64,000 bases of DNA from Neocallimastix lanati (nom. inval.) (taxonomy: Eukaryota; Neocallimastigomycota; Neocallimastigomycetes; Neocallimastigales; Neocallimastigaceae). The notes under the pieces are model-generated. The model was not told the DNA's origin and made no database searches. It saw only the letters and a list, made by a program, of their open reading frames with translations. This document shows, piece by piece, positions 13,655-24,284 of this stretch (its first letter is position 1; each line of letters opens with the position of its first letter). The position numbers and the translations under genes are program-made. Where the stretch lies: the NCBI GenBank assembly GCA_016946835.1, contig JACVTC010000022.1:1112001-1176000 (forward strand), in the 5' to 3' direction.

Positions 13655-15000
13655 GTGTTATTAAATAATTGTAAAATTAATTATTTATATATTTATTTAT
13701 ATATTTATATATTTATATATTTATATATTTATATATTTATTTATTTATATATTTATTTATTTATTTATCTATTTGTTTATCTATTTGTTTATTTATTTTT
13801 TATTTATTTATTTGTTTTTGTTTTAATTAGTATATTAAATCTTGGCGTTTCAATATTAAAACATCAACAAAAATAAAAAAAAAAAAAAAAAAAAAAAAAC
13901 CATAGAACACTGTAAGAAATATAAAGTTTATATATATTTTTTAATTATTTATTAGATTATAATAAGTTGCAAATTAAAAATATTTTTGTGATACATAAAA
14001 AAAAAGAGAAAAAATGATATTAATATTAAATTAATATAATTTTTATGAGATATGATAATAAATTTATGAGATATGATTAATAAATTATATTATTTATTTC
14101 ATAATTCATTATTCTAATATTTATTATAATTTTTTTTTCATTTATTTTATATTTTACAGTCTTTTTTGATATATATATATTTAATTTTATTATATAATCT
14201 TAATTAAGTTTAATTTATTTCATAAACTATAATTAAAAGTCAAATAAAAAAATTTTTAAATTGAAAAATATTATAAATTCTTATTTATTAAAATATTTAA
14301 TAAAATAGTAAAGCACAATAATTTAATTAGCTTAATTTTTTACTAATAAACTGGCTAGAAATATATCTGCTTTTCCAATAGTTATTAACAAAGATTTAAA
14401 GTTCAAAAATCTTGAAAATGCTATAATTATATGGTATAAAGTTTTAAGTAATATTTATAAGTAATATATAATACCTAGAAATATTATTAAATTCAATTAA
14501 ATTTTATACTGTTTGTATATAAAAATAAATTTATTTGCAAATATTTAAATAATAAAATATTCCGTTAAATTTACCAACAAAAACATATATTGCATATATT
14601 GTTTAAATAAAAATCTAAAAATAATTATTATATAAATTTCATACCAATAGGAAAAAAATTAATATATTAATTCGTTGATTGTTGTTTTATTACAATTTTT
14701 AATACATTTATCAAAACATGTTATTAAATAATTTATTATAATAAATTTAGTAATATATAACTAATATATAACTAATTTATTATATACAATCATAACTTTA
14801 TATATTATGAAAAATAACATTTAATGTTAAAAAATCAATTTTATAATTATTATTGATATTAAAAATTTTTATGCAAAAAAAATTCTTTGCATTATATATT
14901 TACATGAATATAATTTTTTAAAAAAAAATTATTTCAACACAATTAAAATGGTTACCCTGATAGACGGTAAATAGTGAATATGAAACTGTCTATATACCAA

Positions 15001-15046
15001 AATAATAAAATAATAATAATAAAATAATAATAATAATAATAATATA

Positions 15047-15137
<91 letters not shown>
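15001..15137. repeat. (TAA)n microsatellite
   Basis: Almost uninterrupted ATA/TAA trinucleotides in the left arm. The mirror tract in the right arm (about 28848-29040) is longer and more interrupted, so the tract has changed length since the arms separated. Confidence 0.9.
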
Positions 15138-15138
<1 letters not shown>

Positions 15139-16055
15139 TTTTTATTATTATTATTTTTATTAACATATAAATTTTTATTACTAAATTTTGATTCATTTAT
15201 TTAGTTGTTAATATGTTCATTGATATATTTTTATTATTTATTAATTAATTTTTTAATTAATATTTATTAAATCTTGGTGTTTTAATATTCATGAATATAT
15301 TAAAATTAATTTAATTTATGATAACATCAAAATAAAAATAAATTATTAAACAAGAAAAGTATTAATATATATTTATATTATTAGATTATATAATTAATAA
15401 TAGAAATAATAATTTTTTGTGATACATCAAAAGAAAAATAAAATAAAAAAAAAGAGAGAAAAAAAATGATATTAATATTAAATTAATATTATTTTAATAT
15501 ATAATATATTGTATAAATTTTATTTATTAATAATAACAAATTTCTATTTTATTATTCCATTTCATTGTATATTCTACTTTCCTCATATTTTTTAATAAAT
15601 TTTGGGTTTCATTTATTTTAATAATATTTTGCGGTCATCTTTTGAAAGTTATTTTTATTTTTTTTTTAAAAATATTTTGATTATAAATATATTAATATTT
15701 ACATAAAATGTAATACTATTAATTTAGTAAATCAAAGTCATTATTAATCATAACCAATAAATTTATGTTATATAATTAAATTATTAGTTTAACAATTATA
15801 TTTGGTAATTAATTATTAAATATACTTTTTTTTTTTTTTCTGTAATGAAAGTATTATATTTTTTATTAAAACTTTTTTTTTTTTCTATAAAAAGAACAAA
15901 AATATCCTAAAAAAAATTTTTTTTCATTAATTATAATAAATAGATAATAACGAAATATTATATAAATTATTAAAATTATTGAAATTATATATAAATATAT
16001 AAATATTGTAAATATATACATATCAAAAAAAATTTATCAAAAAAAATTTATAAAA

Positions 16056-17108
16056 ATGGTTAAATACAATAATTTAGTTAGCATTGTTTTTGCTATTACA
16101 TTAGCTGTATCTTCATCAGCTTATCCACAAGCTGAAACTGAAGATTTGGAAATTGCAACTCTTAATAAAGAAAATCCTATTCTTGGAGATGTCGCTTTAC
16201 CAAATGAAGCTGAAAAGGAAGTTTCATGGGAAAATGAAATTTCGACAAAAACTCTTCCAACAAAGGAAATTCCTTCAAAATCAAATCAATCTGAAGAAAA
16301 AGAAGCTCATACCAAAACTCTTCCAACTAAAGGAGATAAGGAGGGTGATTTACCTGGCTTTGGAGGAATGAAAGGCGGTATTGGTCATAAACCAGGAAAC
16401 TTTACCGGATTTGGTAGTTTTGGAGGAATGAAAGGTATTGGTCATAAACCAGGAAACTTTACCGGATTTGGTAGTTTTGGAGGAATGAAGGGTGGTATGA
16501 GCCATAAACCAGGAAACTTTACCGGCTTTGGAGGAATGAAAGGTGGTATGAGCCATAAACCAGGAAACTTTACCGGCTTTGGAGGAATGAAAGGTGGTAT
16601 GAGCCATAAACCAGGAAACTTTACCAGATTTGGTAGTTTTGGAGGAATGAAAGGTATTGGTCATAAACCAGGAAACTTTACCGGCTTTGGAGGAATGAAA
16701 GATCATGGTAAGAAACCAGGAAACTTCACTGGTTTTGGTAGTTTTGGAGGAATGAAAGGTATTGGTCATAAACCAGGTAATTTCACTGGATTTGGTAAAG
16801 GAGCTAAAGGAATTAATGGAGGTATTCCACATGATCATTCTGATGTTCAAATTCCACTTTCAAAGGGAGGATTACCATCTAAAAATATAGAGGATAATTC
16901 TAAGGCACCAAAGAGTGTACTAGCTAAGACTGTTCCAGCCGATTTACCAGCTAAGACCGTTCCAGCCGATTTACCAGCTAAGACCGTTCCAGCCGATTTA
17001 CCAGCTAAGACAGTTCCAGTCGATTTACCAGCTAAGACCGTTCCAGCCGATTTACCAGCTGAAACTGTTCCAGCTGACGTTTTAGAAGCTGATGAAGCTG
17101 AAGATTAA
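16056..17108 (+). CDS. Secreted glycine-rich repeat protein, copy A
   Basis: Single-exon gene of 350 aa; the first ATG follows an A-rich leader. A signal peptide is clear: hydrophobic core VSIVFAITLAVSS, with probable cleavage after SSA near residue 22. A Glu/Lys/Thr-rich linker with two TKTLPTK motifs follows. Then come eight repeats of roughly 17-20 residues built on GFGGMKGGMSHKPGNFT; each carries the N-glycosylation sequon NFT. The C-terminus has six copies of a nine-residue LPAKTVPAD unit and ends acidic. I recognise no catalytic domain. A cell-wall or extracellular structural glycoprotein is the most natural reading, but this is inference. A nearly identical copy B lies inverted at 26940-27932, inside the other arm. 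The antisense strand is also open across the repeats, but that is a by-product of repeat composition. Confidence 0.85.
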   Translation: MVKYNNLVSIVFAITLAVSSSAYPQAETEDLEIATLNKENPILGDVALPNEAEKEVSWENEISTKTLPTKEIPSKSNQSEEKEAHTKTLPTKGDKEGDLPGFGGMKGGIGHKPGNFTGFGSFGGMKGIGHKPGNFTGFGSFGGMKGGMSHKPGNFTGFGGMKGGMSHKPGNFTGFGGMKGGMSHKPGNFTRFGSFGGMKGIGHKPGNFTGFGGMKDHGKKPGNFTGFGSFGGMKGIGHKPGNFTGFGKGAKGINGGIPHDHSDVQIPLSKGGLPSKNIEDNSKAPKSVLAKTVPADLPAKTVPADLPAKTVPADLPAKTVPVDLPAKTVPADLPAETVPADVLEADEAED

Positions 17109-17445
17109 ATAATATAAAATTAAATAATTAAAGTAATGTAAAATATTTTTTTTCAATTTTTGTATATTATTTACTAATATATTTGGTACCTTTTATGTAA
17201 CATATAAAGAAAAAATAAAATAAATATTAATAAAAATTGTAATATAAATTTAATTTAGAAATTATAAAAGCAGAATGTAATATTATTATTGTGTTTTAAA
17301 TATATTTGTTTTAAATAAATGTACACTTATTAGCATATCAGTAATAATTCATACAAATTAATAATTTTAAAATGATAATGATATTATTTTAATAATTTTA
17401 ATATAATTAAAAATTTGTATGATGTATCTAAAAGTTTAAATATAT

Positions 17446-17733
17446 GTATATTATAACTTAAATATAGTAATTATAATAAAATATTAATATAATTTAATTA
17501 CTTTTAATTTTTTGAATCTAAAAAAAAAAAAAATTTTGAATCTAAATAAAAAAAAAAAAAAAAAAATTTTTGAATCTAAAAAAAAAAAAAAAAAAAAAAA
17601 TTTTTGAATCTAAAAAAAAAAAACTTTAAATTGGAACTTTTATGAACTTTCACTCATTATAAATATATTTATTTATATTTATTTATAATTCCATATTTAT
17701 GTACTTAATTTTATTTAATACTTACTAAACTTT
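17446..17733. repeat. Tandem TTTTGAATCTAAAA(n) units and the LINE insertion flank
   Basis: Between 17508 and 17635 the motif TTTTTGAATCTA followed by an A tract recurs four times with A tracts of different length. The remainder to 17719 is plain AT-rich host sequence leading to the LINE target-site duplication. Confidence 0.75.
17720..17733 (+). repeat. Target-site duplication of the LINE, left copy
   Basis: ACTTACTAAACTTT directly precedes the CCCC-rich start of the LINE. The identical 14 bases follow the poly(A) tail at 23128-23141. A perfect duplication defines the element's ends and indicates recent target-primed insertion. Confidence 0.9.
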
Positions 17734-17734
17734 T

Positions 17735-17800
17735 CCCCGAGCAGGGGTGTACTCGATTTATGTATTTAAATCGCCTGCAAGGGGAATTAACTTTACTCTT
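17735..17800 (+). promoter_or_regulatory. Structured RNA at the extreme 5' end of the LINE
   Basis: The first ~57 bases can fold into an extended stem: TTCCCC with GGGGAA, GCAGG with CCTGC, and CGATTTA with TAAATCG around a short loop. An alternative pairing CCCC-GAGCA-GGGG competes with it. The CAGGGGTGTA motif is shared with the decayed LINE 5' region at 46937. Structured LINE 5' ends elsewhere are sometimes self-cleaving ribozymes or internal promoters. Neither function is shown here. Confidence 0.5.
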
Positions 17801-18391
17801 ATAAAGTAGATCCACAGTACTGGTGCAAAATAGTAGTATAGTTATATTTTGTGTTAATTAATAACATTATGCGCAATGGTAATGTTATTGGTAAAATTTT
17901 TCTGGTGAACACTCACTGCGGAATATAATGGTGCATTTTTGGAACATTGTTAAATAAGTTACACCCAAGAATTAGTAATACATTTTCATTGTATTTCTAT
18001 TTTCATGTAGTATTACTATTCTCATGTAAGAATCTATTGTATTCAATTGTATTTCAACTTTATATTTCATGTATCACGTTGTAAGAGATTGATTCACTCT
18101 AAATCTTGTAGTAATTTATTTAACTCTTTACTAATTTTGTGCCATTTTATTTCATCAATTCAATCTTAGTCATTAAATACTTTATGATATTCAATTTAAA
18201 TAATATACTGAAAAAAGTGCTAAATCAAATTATTTTTCAATCATTCAACAAACTACTAATTATCGAAATTATTTACTCCAAAAAGATATAAAATTATTAC
18301 AATTCTCATTATACTCAAGACTTTATAATAAAAATTGACTTTTTTTTATTTTTTTTTTTTAGTTATTAATTTTTAGTTTTTTATTACTATT

Positions 18392-21300
18392 ATGGAAATC
18401 CAATTTATAAGAAATAAGAATTTCATTCTAAGAGGTTCAAGGTGCCACGGTATTCCAATGGAGAATACGAAACTACTCTTTATCCGCGGACTTCGATCTT
18501 GGCCAGAAATCAAAATGAGAAGACATTTAAAGAAAACTCTGAATGAATTAAATGATAAGGTTTTATCAGTTAAACGTATTGCTAATTTTAATGATGCATT
18601 CTTTAAAATTAAAATAGTAGGTAATGAAGAAGAATTAACATCTATTACTGATTGTATTGTTAATAGTTTCAAACGTGCTTCAATTAACGTTATTAATTGT
18701 AGCAAAAGGAATCATAAATACAGTTTTTCTTCACTCAAAAGGAAACATTTTGCCTTATCAGAAAAAGTGAATTCATCTTATAATATCAACTTATTCACTA
18801 CTTCAAATTCAAATGCAGATTCAAGTCAAAATTCAAATTCAAGTTCAAATACAGATTCATGTTCAAGTTCAAGTACAAGCTCAAGTTCAAGTTCAAGTAC
18901 AAGTTCAAGTAAAAGCTCAAGTTCAAGTTCAAGTACAAGTTTAAGTACAAGTTCAAGTACAGGTTCAAGTTCAAGTTCAAGTCCAAGTTCAAGTACAATT
19001 TCAAGTTCAAGTTCAAGTACAAGTTCAAGTACAAGTTCAAGTTCAAGTTCAAGTTCAAGTTCAAGTACAAGTTCAAGTTCAATTTCAAATTTATGTTTAA
19101 ATTCAGTTTCAAGCTCAGATTCAAATTCAAATTTCAGTTCAATCAATTATAATAATTCCAATATTATTAATAACACTCATATTAATAATAATACAGTTAA
19201 AGAATTTTCTCTATGTGTCAGTTGGAATACTAATGGATGGAACTTTGATAAAAAAGACAGTGTTGAATTCTTTATTTCAATGTACAAACCACTTTTCTTA
19301 TGCTTTCAGGAAACAGGAAATGGTTCAGGTTCTAGCAGTAAATATCCATGTCGAGTATCATTAAAAAACTACAAACATTTCTTCAAAAAAGCTAATAATG
19401 AAATTCCCGGTAAAAGAGGTCTTTATATTGGGTTTCATAATTCTTGTCAAGCCTCTCTTGAAAACAACACTTATGAGTATATTATTTCCTTGTATACTTA
19501 TAATTTTTGGAATTTCACTAAATGTTCTATTGGTAATGTGTACGTACCTCATAGTGGCCATAGCCTTCATGCTAGAGCTGCTAGAATTGAAATATTGTCT
19601 TGGTTAAATAGTCACTCTTCTCATCCTTCAATGTTGGTTGGTGATTTTAATTTACCTACTGAGAAATTAAGTAATTTGCTCTCTAAATTTAGTAATTGGA
19701 AAATTCTTCCCTTATGGGGCTCCCCAATTTCATGGAGTAGAGGTAATAGAGAATCTGCTATAGATCATGCGATTGTCAATGATCATATGTTAGATTTACT
19801 TTCATATGGTACTTTTATTGACTTTCCCCCCATTTCGGATCATAAACCTTTATTAATAAAAGGTAAATGTTTTTCATCAGTTAATTCAGATAATTCTTTC
19901 TCTCTGCCTAAAAAGACAGTTAAATGGGATAGATTAAAATGTATAAATGAAAAAGAATCAATTTTTGACAACAACTATTTTAGTGTATTAGAGGAAGTGA
20001 TTCCAGATCCTAATATTAGTATTGATGATATTTCAAAGAAATTTATTTCAACTTCATTCAATATTGCTAAGGAACTTAATATCACGTCAATTTCAGAAGT
20101 TCGAAAATCTTTTTTTCATATGTCGCAGAAAATATTTAATTTGCAAAAACTCAAAATGAAATTATATAAATCCATTAAAAGAAGAGGTTCTTATCATAAT
20201 TTAGATGAATTTGAAGAATTAATTGATAAATATAATAGAATGTGCAAAATTATTCATCATATGTGTAATATTTATAGGAAAACTGAATACCAACATTGGA
20301 TTAATACAGGATGTGAATATATGAAATCTCATAACCCTAAAAAAGCTTGGAAATGGCTTAAAACAACAGCAAAAGTAGATAAATTTAAAAATATGTCAAA
20401 TTCTCCAGTAAAGGACAAAAATGGTAAACTAGCTACTTCTACTAAAGAACAGTTAGAAGTATGGCACAATCACTATAAAAAACTTGCTTCAAGCCATTCT
20501 GATATCAATAGTGCATTAATCGAATGGTATAATAAATTTTCCAATGGAACAATTAGGTATACGAGACACAATGAATGGGATATAAATCAAGACATCAGTA
20601 TAGAAGAAATTAGAGAAGCAATTTTGGCTACTCCAAATTTTAAAGCTTCAGGCCCGGATGGAATTCCTATTGAATTTTATAAAGCTTTAATTCCTCCGGA
20701 TGACGAAAATTCAGTAAATAATTCTTCTTCTGGTTTAAATTGTTTACAGAAGATATACTCAAGAATTTGGAATGGAGAATTTCCTAGCTCATGGAATGAA
20801 GCAAGTATTATATTTATTCCTAAAAAAGGAGATGATCTATCTGATTGTGACAATTATCGAGGTATCTCTCTGATTAACAATGGTATTAAACTCATTTCGA
20901 AAATAGTATCCAAAAGAATTTCAGAATATGGACTTAAAAATAATTTTATTAGGCCAGAGCAATTTGGATTTCGTACTAAAGAAGAATGTGTTAGTTTATT
21001 TATTTCAATTCGAGAAATTTGTCAAAGGCGTAAAAATGATAATAAAGAAACTTACCTAGCTTTTCTAGATTTAAAAAAGGCATATGATTCTGTTCCAATA
21101 GGTAATATTTTATATAAATTAGATGCTTTAGGTATTAGAGGTAAATGTTATCAATTTATAAAAAATCTATATTTGACATCCAAAGCTAGTGTTAAAATTG
21201 ATGATCAATATTCGGAATCTTTTAATTTTATGAAAGGAGTTAGACAAGGTTGCCCACTATCACCAATTCTTTTCAATCTTTTTATTAATGACATTTTTAA

Positions 21301-22864
21301 TGATGTTTCAGAACTTGGAATTCCTTTAGGCGAATCTAGATGTTGTGGTGGACTCTTTGCAGATGATATTGTTCTATGCGCACCGTCAAGAACTAAGTTG
21401 AAAAAAATGCTTAAGAAGGTAAATGAATGGGCTAAATTTAATATGATGAATTTTGGAATTAATAAGTGTGCAACGATGGTGATTCGACGAGACACACCTC
21501 TTTTTCAAAATAAAAGAGATCCTACTTTTTATCTTGCTGGTCAACCAATTCCAATAACTAAATGTTATACCTATTTAGGTATACCATTTAATAAAAGCTT
21601 ATCGTTGAAACCTATTATTAAATTACTTAACTCTAAAGTAACTAAAGCTCTCTTTTCTGTTAGTAAATTTCTTTCAAATTCCAAAATTCCTATTCCATTT
21701 AAGAAGATTATAATTAACTCTTATGTACTTAGTAAAGTCTCTTACTTTGCACCTTTACTTGGTTCGAATAAAACGAGAACAAATAATACTCAGAAATTAA
21801 TTAATAAAGGATTAAGATGGATTGCAGGTATACAAAAAGCCAAATCATTTATTAATATATATTCTATTTCAAAAGATTTACATATTCCTCCATTGTCAGC
21901 TAAGTGTGCTTTGTCTCAGGTCAAATGTTTTGATAAATGGAAAAATTCAAATTGTATTATTTCCTATTTAGTTAATAATATTCCAAAATCTAGAAAATAT
22001 ACATGGACAAAAGAAAGTAGAACTCTTAAACGTAAACTAGAGAAAAGAGGTAATAACGATAATAAAATCAAGGATTTTTATTGGAAAAGAGATATGAAAA
22101 TCAATTCTATTAAAGCTGAGTTTTATGACAAAAACAAATTCGAAGAAACATCAAAATTTATAAAACTTTGTTATGACTATCCTGATCTTTCATATGGTTT
22201 CTATTGGCTATTGAGAGCACGAAGCGGATATAGATTAGATGCTAGAATTGCTAAAGCTGCAAAAATAGTGGACCAAATGTGTCCTAATTTTTGTCCCTGT
22301 TGTAAAAGTAATAAACAATGGATAAGTCATTGGTTAATTGATTGTCCCTTTTTCAATCATACTCGTAGTAAAGTTAATGATAAAATTTTATTTTTATATA
22401 ATGCTTTTTACCGTGGCAACCTAACAAATGATATTGTTAATAGTAATGATAATAGTAATAGTAATAATAGTAATAGTTATAATAGTAATAATAATATTAG
22501 TAATAGTATTTTTAGTAATGTTAGTAATAGTATTGAAAATAATGTGTATATTGATTCTAGTGTGTGTGAAAAAGTGTTTAATTTCCTTCTTGGAGGTCGA
22601 AGTATTAATAACAGTACAAGGGAATGGAAGGATCTATTTAAGTGCCAGATGAAATCAGGTGCTTATTCTGATACTCCGTTCTTAGTGGTTACTGCGGCTC
22701 TTCTCCAATCGATTATACCTATTGCTATTGGCCAGCAATGGTCTTTGTTCAATAGGTTCAAATCGAATCGTACTACTACTACCAAGAGCGTCAATACTGA
22801 AGAAACAGTAAGACAGGCCAGCAGGGCTAGCGCAACCAATGAAGATCATAATTTTGTATCTTAA
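18392..22864 (+). CDS. LINE polyprotein: endonuclease and reverse transcriptase
   Basis: 1490 aa. Residues ~28-105 have a beta-alpha-beta-beta-alpha-beta look (LLFIRGLRSW, DKVLSVKRI, FFKIKIVG), possibly an RRM-like nucleic-acid-binding fold. Residues ~135-240 are a Ser tract encoded by TCAAGT repeats. The APE-type endonuclease follows, with SWNTNGW (~275), QETG, GDFNLP, IDHA and SDHKP. The reverse transcriptase has ASGPDGIP, YRGISLINNGIKL, PEQFGFR, AFLDLKKAYDSV (~890), GVRQGCPLSPILFNLFIND and the catalytic FADD (~988), a variant of the usual YADD. A C-terminal Cys/His cluster (CPNFCPCC...HWLIDC, from ~1296) resembles the zinc knuckle common in LINE proteins. The terminal motif RSVN/KSVN-ETVRQASRAS-EDHNF recurs in the truncated copy at 23.4-24.0 kb. 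No stop or frameshift interrupts the ORF. Confidence 0.95.
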   Translation: MEIQFIRNKNFILRGSRCHGIPMENTKLLFIRGLRSWPEIKMRRHLKKTLNELNDKVLSVKRIANFNDAFFKIKIVGNEEELTSITDCIVNSFKRASINVINCSKRNHKYSFSSLKRKHFALSEKVNSSYNINLFTTSNSNADSSQNSNSSSNTDSCSSSSTSSSSSSSTSSSKSSSSSSSTSLSTSSSTGSSSSSSPSSSTISSSSSSTSSSTSSSSSSSSSSSTSSSSISNLCLNSVSSSDSNSNFSSINYNNSNIINNTHINNNTVKEFSLCVSWNTNGWNFDKKDSVEFFISMYKPLFLCFQETGNGSGSSSKYPCRVSLKNYKHFFKKANNEIPGKRGLYIGFHNSCQASLENNTYEYIISLYTYNFWNFTKCSIGNVYVPHSGHSLHARAARIEILSWLNSHSSHPSMLVGDFNLPTEKLSNLLSKFSNWKILPLWGSPISWSRGNRESAIDHAIVNDHMLDLLSYGTFIDFPPISDHKPLLIKGKCFSSVNSDNSFSLPKKTVKWDRLKCINEKESIFDNNYFSVLEEVIPDPNISIDDISKKFISTSFNIAKELNITSISEVRKSFFHMSQKIFNLQKLKMKLYKSIKRRGSYHNLDEFEELIDKYNRMCKIIHHMCNIYRKTEYQHWINTGCEYMKSHNPKKAWKWLKTTAKVDKFKNMSNSPVKDKNGKLATSTKEQLEVWHNHYKKLASSHSDINSALIEWYNKFSNGTIRYTRHNEWDINQDISIEEIREAILATPNFKASGPDGIPIEFYKALIPPDDENSVNNSSSGLNCLQKIYSRIWNGEFPSSWNEASIIFIPKKGDDLSDCDNYRGISLINNGIKLISKIVSKRISEYGLKNNFIRPEQFGFRTKEECVSLFISIREICQRRKNDNKETYLAFLDLKKAYDSVPIGNILYKLDALGIRGKCYQFIKNLYLTSKASVKIDDQYSESFNFMKGVRQGCPLSPILFNLFINDIFNDVSELGIPLGESRCCGGLFADDIVLCAPSRTKLKKMLKKVNEWAKFNMMNFGINKCATMVIRRDTPLFQNKRDPTFYLAGQPIPITKCYTYLGIPFNKSLSLKPIIKLLNSKVTKALFSVSKFLSNSKIPIPFKKIIINSYVLSKVSYFAPLLGSNKTRTNNTQKLINKGLRWIAGIQKAKSFINIYSISKDLHIPPLSAKCALSQVKCFDKWKNSNCIISYLVNNIPKSRKYTWTKESRTLKRKLEKRGNNDNKIKDFYWKRDMKINSIKAEFYDKNKFEETSKFIKLCYDYPDLSYGFYWLLRARSGYRLDARIAKAAKIVDQMCPNFCPCCKSNKQWISHWLIDCPFFNHTRSKVNDKILFLYNAFYRGNLTNDIVNSNDNSNSNNSNSYNSNNNISNSIFSNVSNSIENNVYIDSSVCEKVFNFLLGGRSINNSTREWKDLFKCQMKSGAYSDTPFLVVTAALLQSIIPIAIGQQWSLFNRFKSNRTTTTKSVNTEETVRQASRASATNEDHNFVS
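18840..19090 (+). repeat. Hexanucleotide TCAAGT repeat coding for poly-Ser
   Basis: About 250 bp of TCAAGT/ACAAGT units inside the LINE ORF encode Ser with occasional Thr. Such a tract should change length easily between copies of the element. It links the possible RNA-binding N-terminus to the endonuclease. Confidence 0.9.
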
Positions 22865-23094
22865 AATTATGATTAACATTGCGAAGTCAAAGTTAATTAT
22901 TATACTTCAGTATAATAATGCCCTTGTGAAGTCTTACAAATATTAATTAAATGAAACTAGAATATATTATACCATTATTTTATTTTTATTTTGTGTTTTA
23001 TTTTTTGTTTATTTTTTTATCTTTTTTTTTTATTATTTTATTACATGTATTTTATCAAATATTTAATTAATAAAGATGAAACAAGTTTGCTGCC

Positions 23095-23127
<33 letters not shown>

Positions 23128-23130
<3 letters not shown>

Positions 23131-23141
23131 TACTAAACTTT
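23128..23141 (+). repeat. Target-site duplication of the LINE, right copy
   Basis: ACTTACTAAACTTT, identical to 17720-17733, lies at the end of the poly(A) tail. Confidence 0.9.
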
Positions 23142-23418
23142 CAAAAGGAAATTTTAATTTAAAGTTGAAAAAGAAAATTTTTAAAAAACAAAATTAATAT
23201 TAAATAAAAAAATATAATTATATATATATTTCACTATTAAAATAAATAATGAATGATAAAGTGTTTAAATTTGAAATAAGTAATTTTATGTTGTTGTATG
23301 TGGCTTGCTATGTTATAAATATTTATGTAATACATTTATGATTTATGTAACGTTATTATAATATATATTATATTATTTTTAAATAATGAAGTTAATAAAG
23401 AATTGATATAAAACAAAT
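23142..23418. other. AT-rich spacer between two LINE copies
   Basis: Original host flank downstream of the intact LINE. I see no gene or repeat of note. The 5' end of the truncated LINE may begin within it. Confidence 0.5.
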
Positions 23419-24284
23419 ATGTGTAGCAACATATTTGTATATTTGAACACAGATATGAATAATATAGAACTAAGTTCTGATTCTGATAGTAGTAACGAAG
23501 TATATAATATTAATAATATTAACAATAGAAATAATATTGTTAATAATAGTAGAAATAGTGATAGTGAAAATAAAATTATTAATATTTGTAATAGTGATAA
23601 TTATAATATCGTTACTTCTAATTTAGTGAATGGTTAAATTGGTGAAAATCGTGGTAATTTAAGTAATTTTCTGAATAATGAGTGTGTAAATATATATGTG
23701 ACGTGGTACCGATTATATAACTTTCTTCTTGGTGGAAGGGATGCAGACATAATAGATTTAAATTAAAAAAAGGAATGGAATATTTTGTTTAAGAACCAAA
23801 TCATTTCTGGTGATTATTCAAAAACGCCATTCTTGGTGCGATCTGCAGCTCTCTTTATAGAAATTATGCCTCGGGCTAGTACTTGGCAAGGGTTACTATT
23901 CCGAAAGTATAAGCGCAAACTAACCAGGAGCGTCAACGCTGAAAATGCAGTAAGACAGACTAGCAGGACCAATGTCTCTGAAGGAGAAGACCATAATTTC
24001 TTTCAGATAGTCAATTCAAACCCTAATCCATAAGGAGGTGAGGTTCGTTGCATATGAACTTTTTTCTGAAATTATTTAAACACTTATTTTTGATTATTAC
24101 TTTTTATTTCATGTTACTTTTTCATTTATTATTATGTTCAAATTGGACAAATAATATTTATTTATTTTATTATTCTGTGTTATTTTTATTTTTTATTAAA
24201 ATTAAAATTATTCATGTATTTTATTTATAAGAATAAATAAATAAAGATTAAAGTTCGCAATAATTGCGGCTATAAAAAAAAAAG
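23419..24284 (+). pseudogene. 5'-truncated, decayed LINE copy (3' end only)
   Basis: The conceptual translation matches only the C-terminal part of the neighbouring LINE protein: an Asn/Ser-rich stretch, then YNFLLGGRDAD (compare FNFLLGGRSIN), KEWNILFKNQ (compare REWKDLFKCQ), YSKTPFLVRSAAL (compare YSDTPFLVVTAAL), and RSVNAENAVRQTSRT with EDHNF. Stops at 23635-23637 and near 23764 break it. The 3' UTR ends with AATAAAGATTAAAGTTCGC, a small CGCAA-TAA-TTGCG hairpin, and a short A tail near 24274-24283. The divergence suggests a related subfamily rather than a direct copy of the intact element. Confidence 0.85.

Larger units (their letters stand above)
13660..17445 (+). repeat. Left arm of a giant inverted repeat
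   Basis: This segment recurs in reverse complement at about 26600-30780. Landmarks match in mirrored order: the CTTGGCGTTTCAATATTAAA motif near 13842, ACCATAGAACACTGTAAGAA near 13899, the GGTTACCCTGATAGACGGTA block near 14949, the (TAA)n tract, the whole secreted-protein gene with promoter, and the GTGTACATTTATT/AATAAATGTACAC region near 17316-17330. Ends are approximate because they lie in simple sequence. The arms differ by scattered substitutions, microsatellite length, one coding repeat unit and one SINE insertion. Confidence 0.9.
17734..23128 (+). mobile_element. Full-length non-LTR retrotransposon (LINE) with intact ORF
   Basis: A 5.4-kb element bounded by perfect 14-bp duplications. 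It has a 5' leader of about 658 bp, visibly less AT-rich than the host sequence, then one uninterrupted 1490-codon ORF, a short 3' UTR and a poly(A) tail of about 31 (23098-23128). All endonuclease and reverse transcriptase motifs are intact, so it may be mobile or only recently silenced. It sits in the spacer between the inverted arms and is in the same orientation as copy A. The APE-type endonuclease with a single ORF places it among L1/Tx1-like or related non-LTR clades. The exact clade needs a phylogeny. Confidence 0.93.

Noticed and set aside
16350-16850. Antisense ORF of 166 codons over the secreted-protein repeats (also 27198-27638)
   Set aside because: It follows from the repeat composition of the sense gene; it has no signal, domain or independent support.
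18798-19146. Antisense Leu/Asn and Glu/Leu ORFs in the LINE
   Set aside because: They are shadows of the TCAAGT poly-Ser tract.
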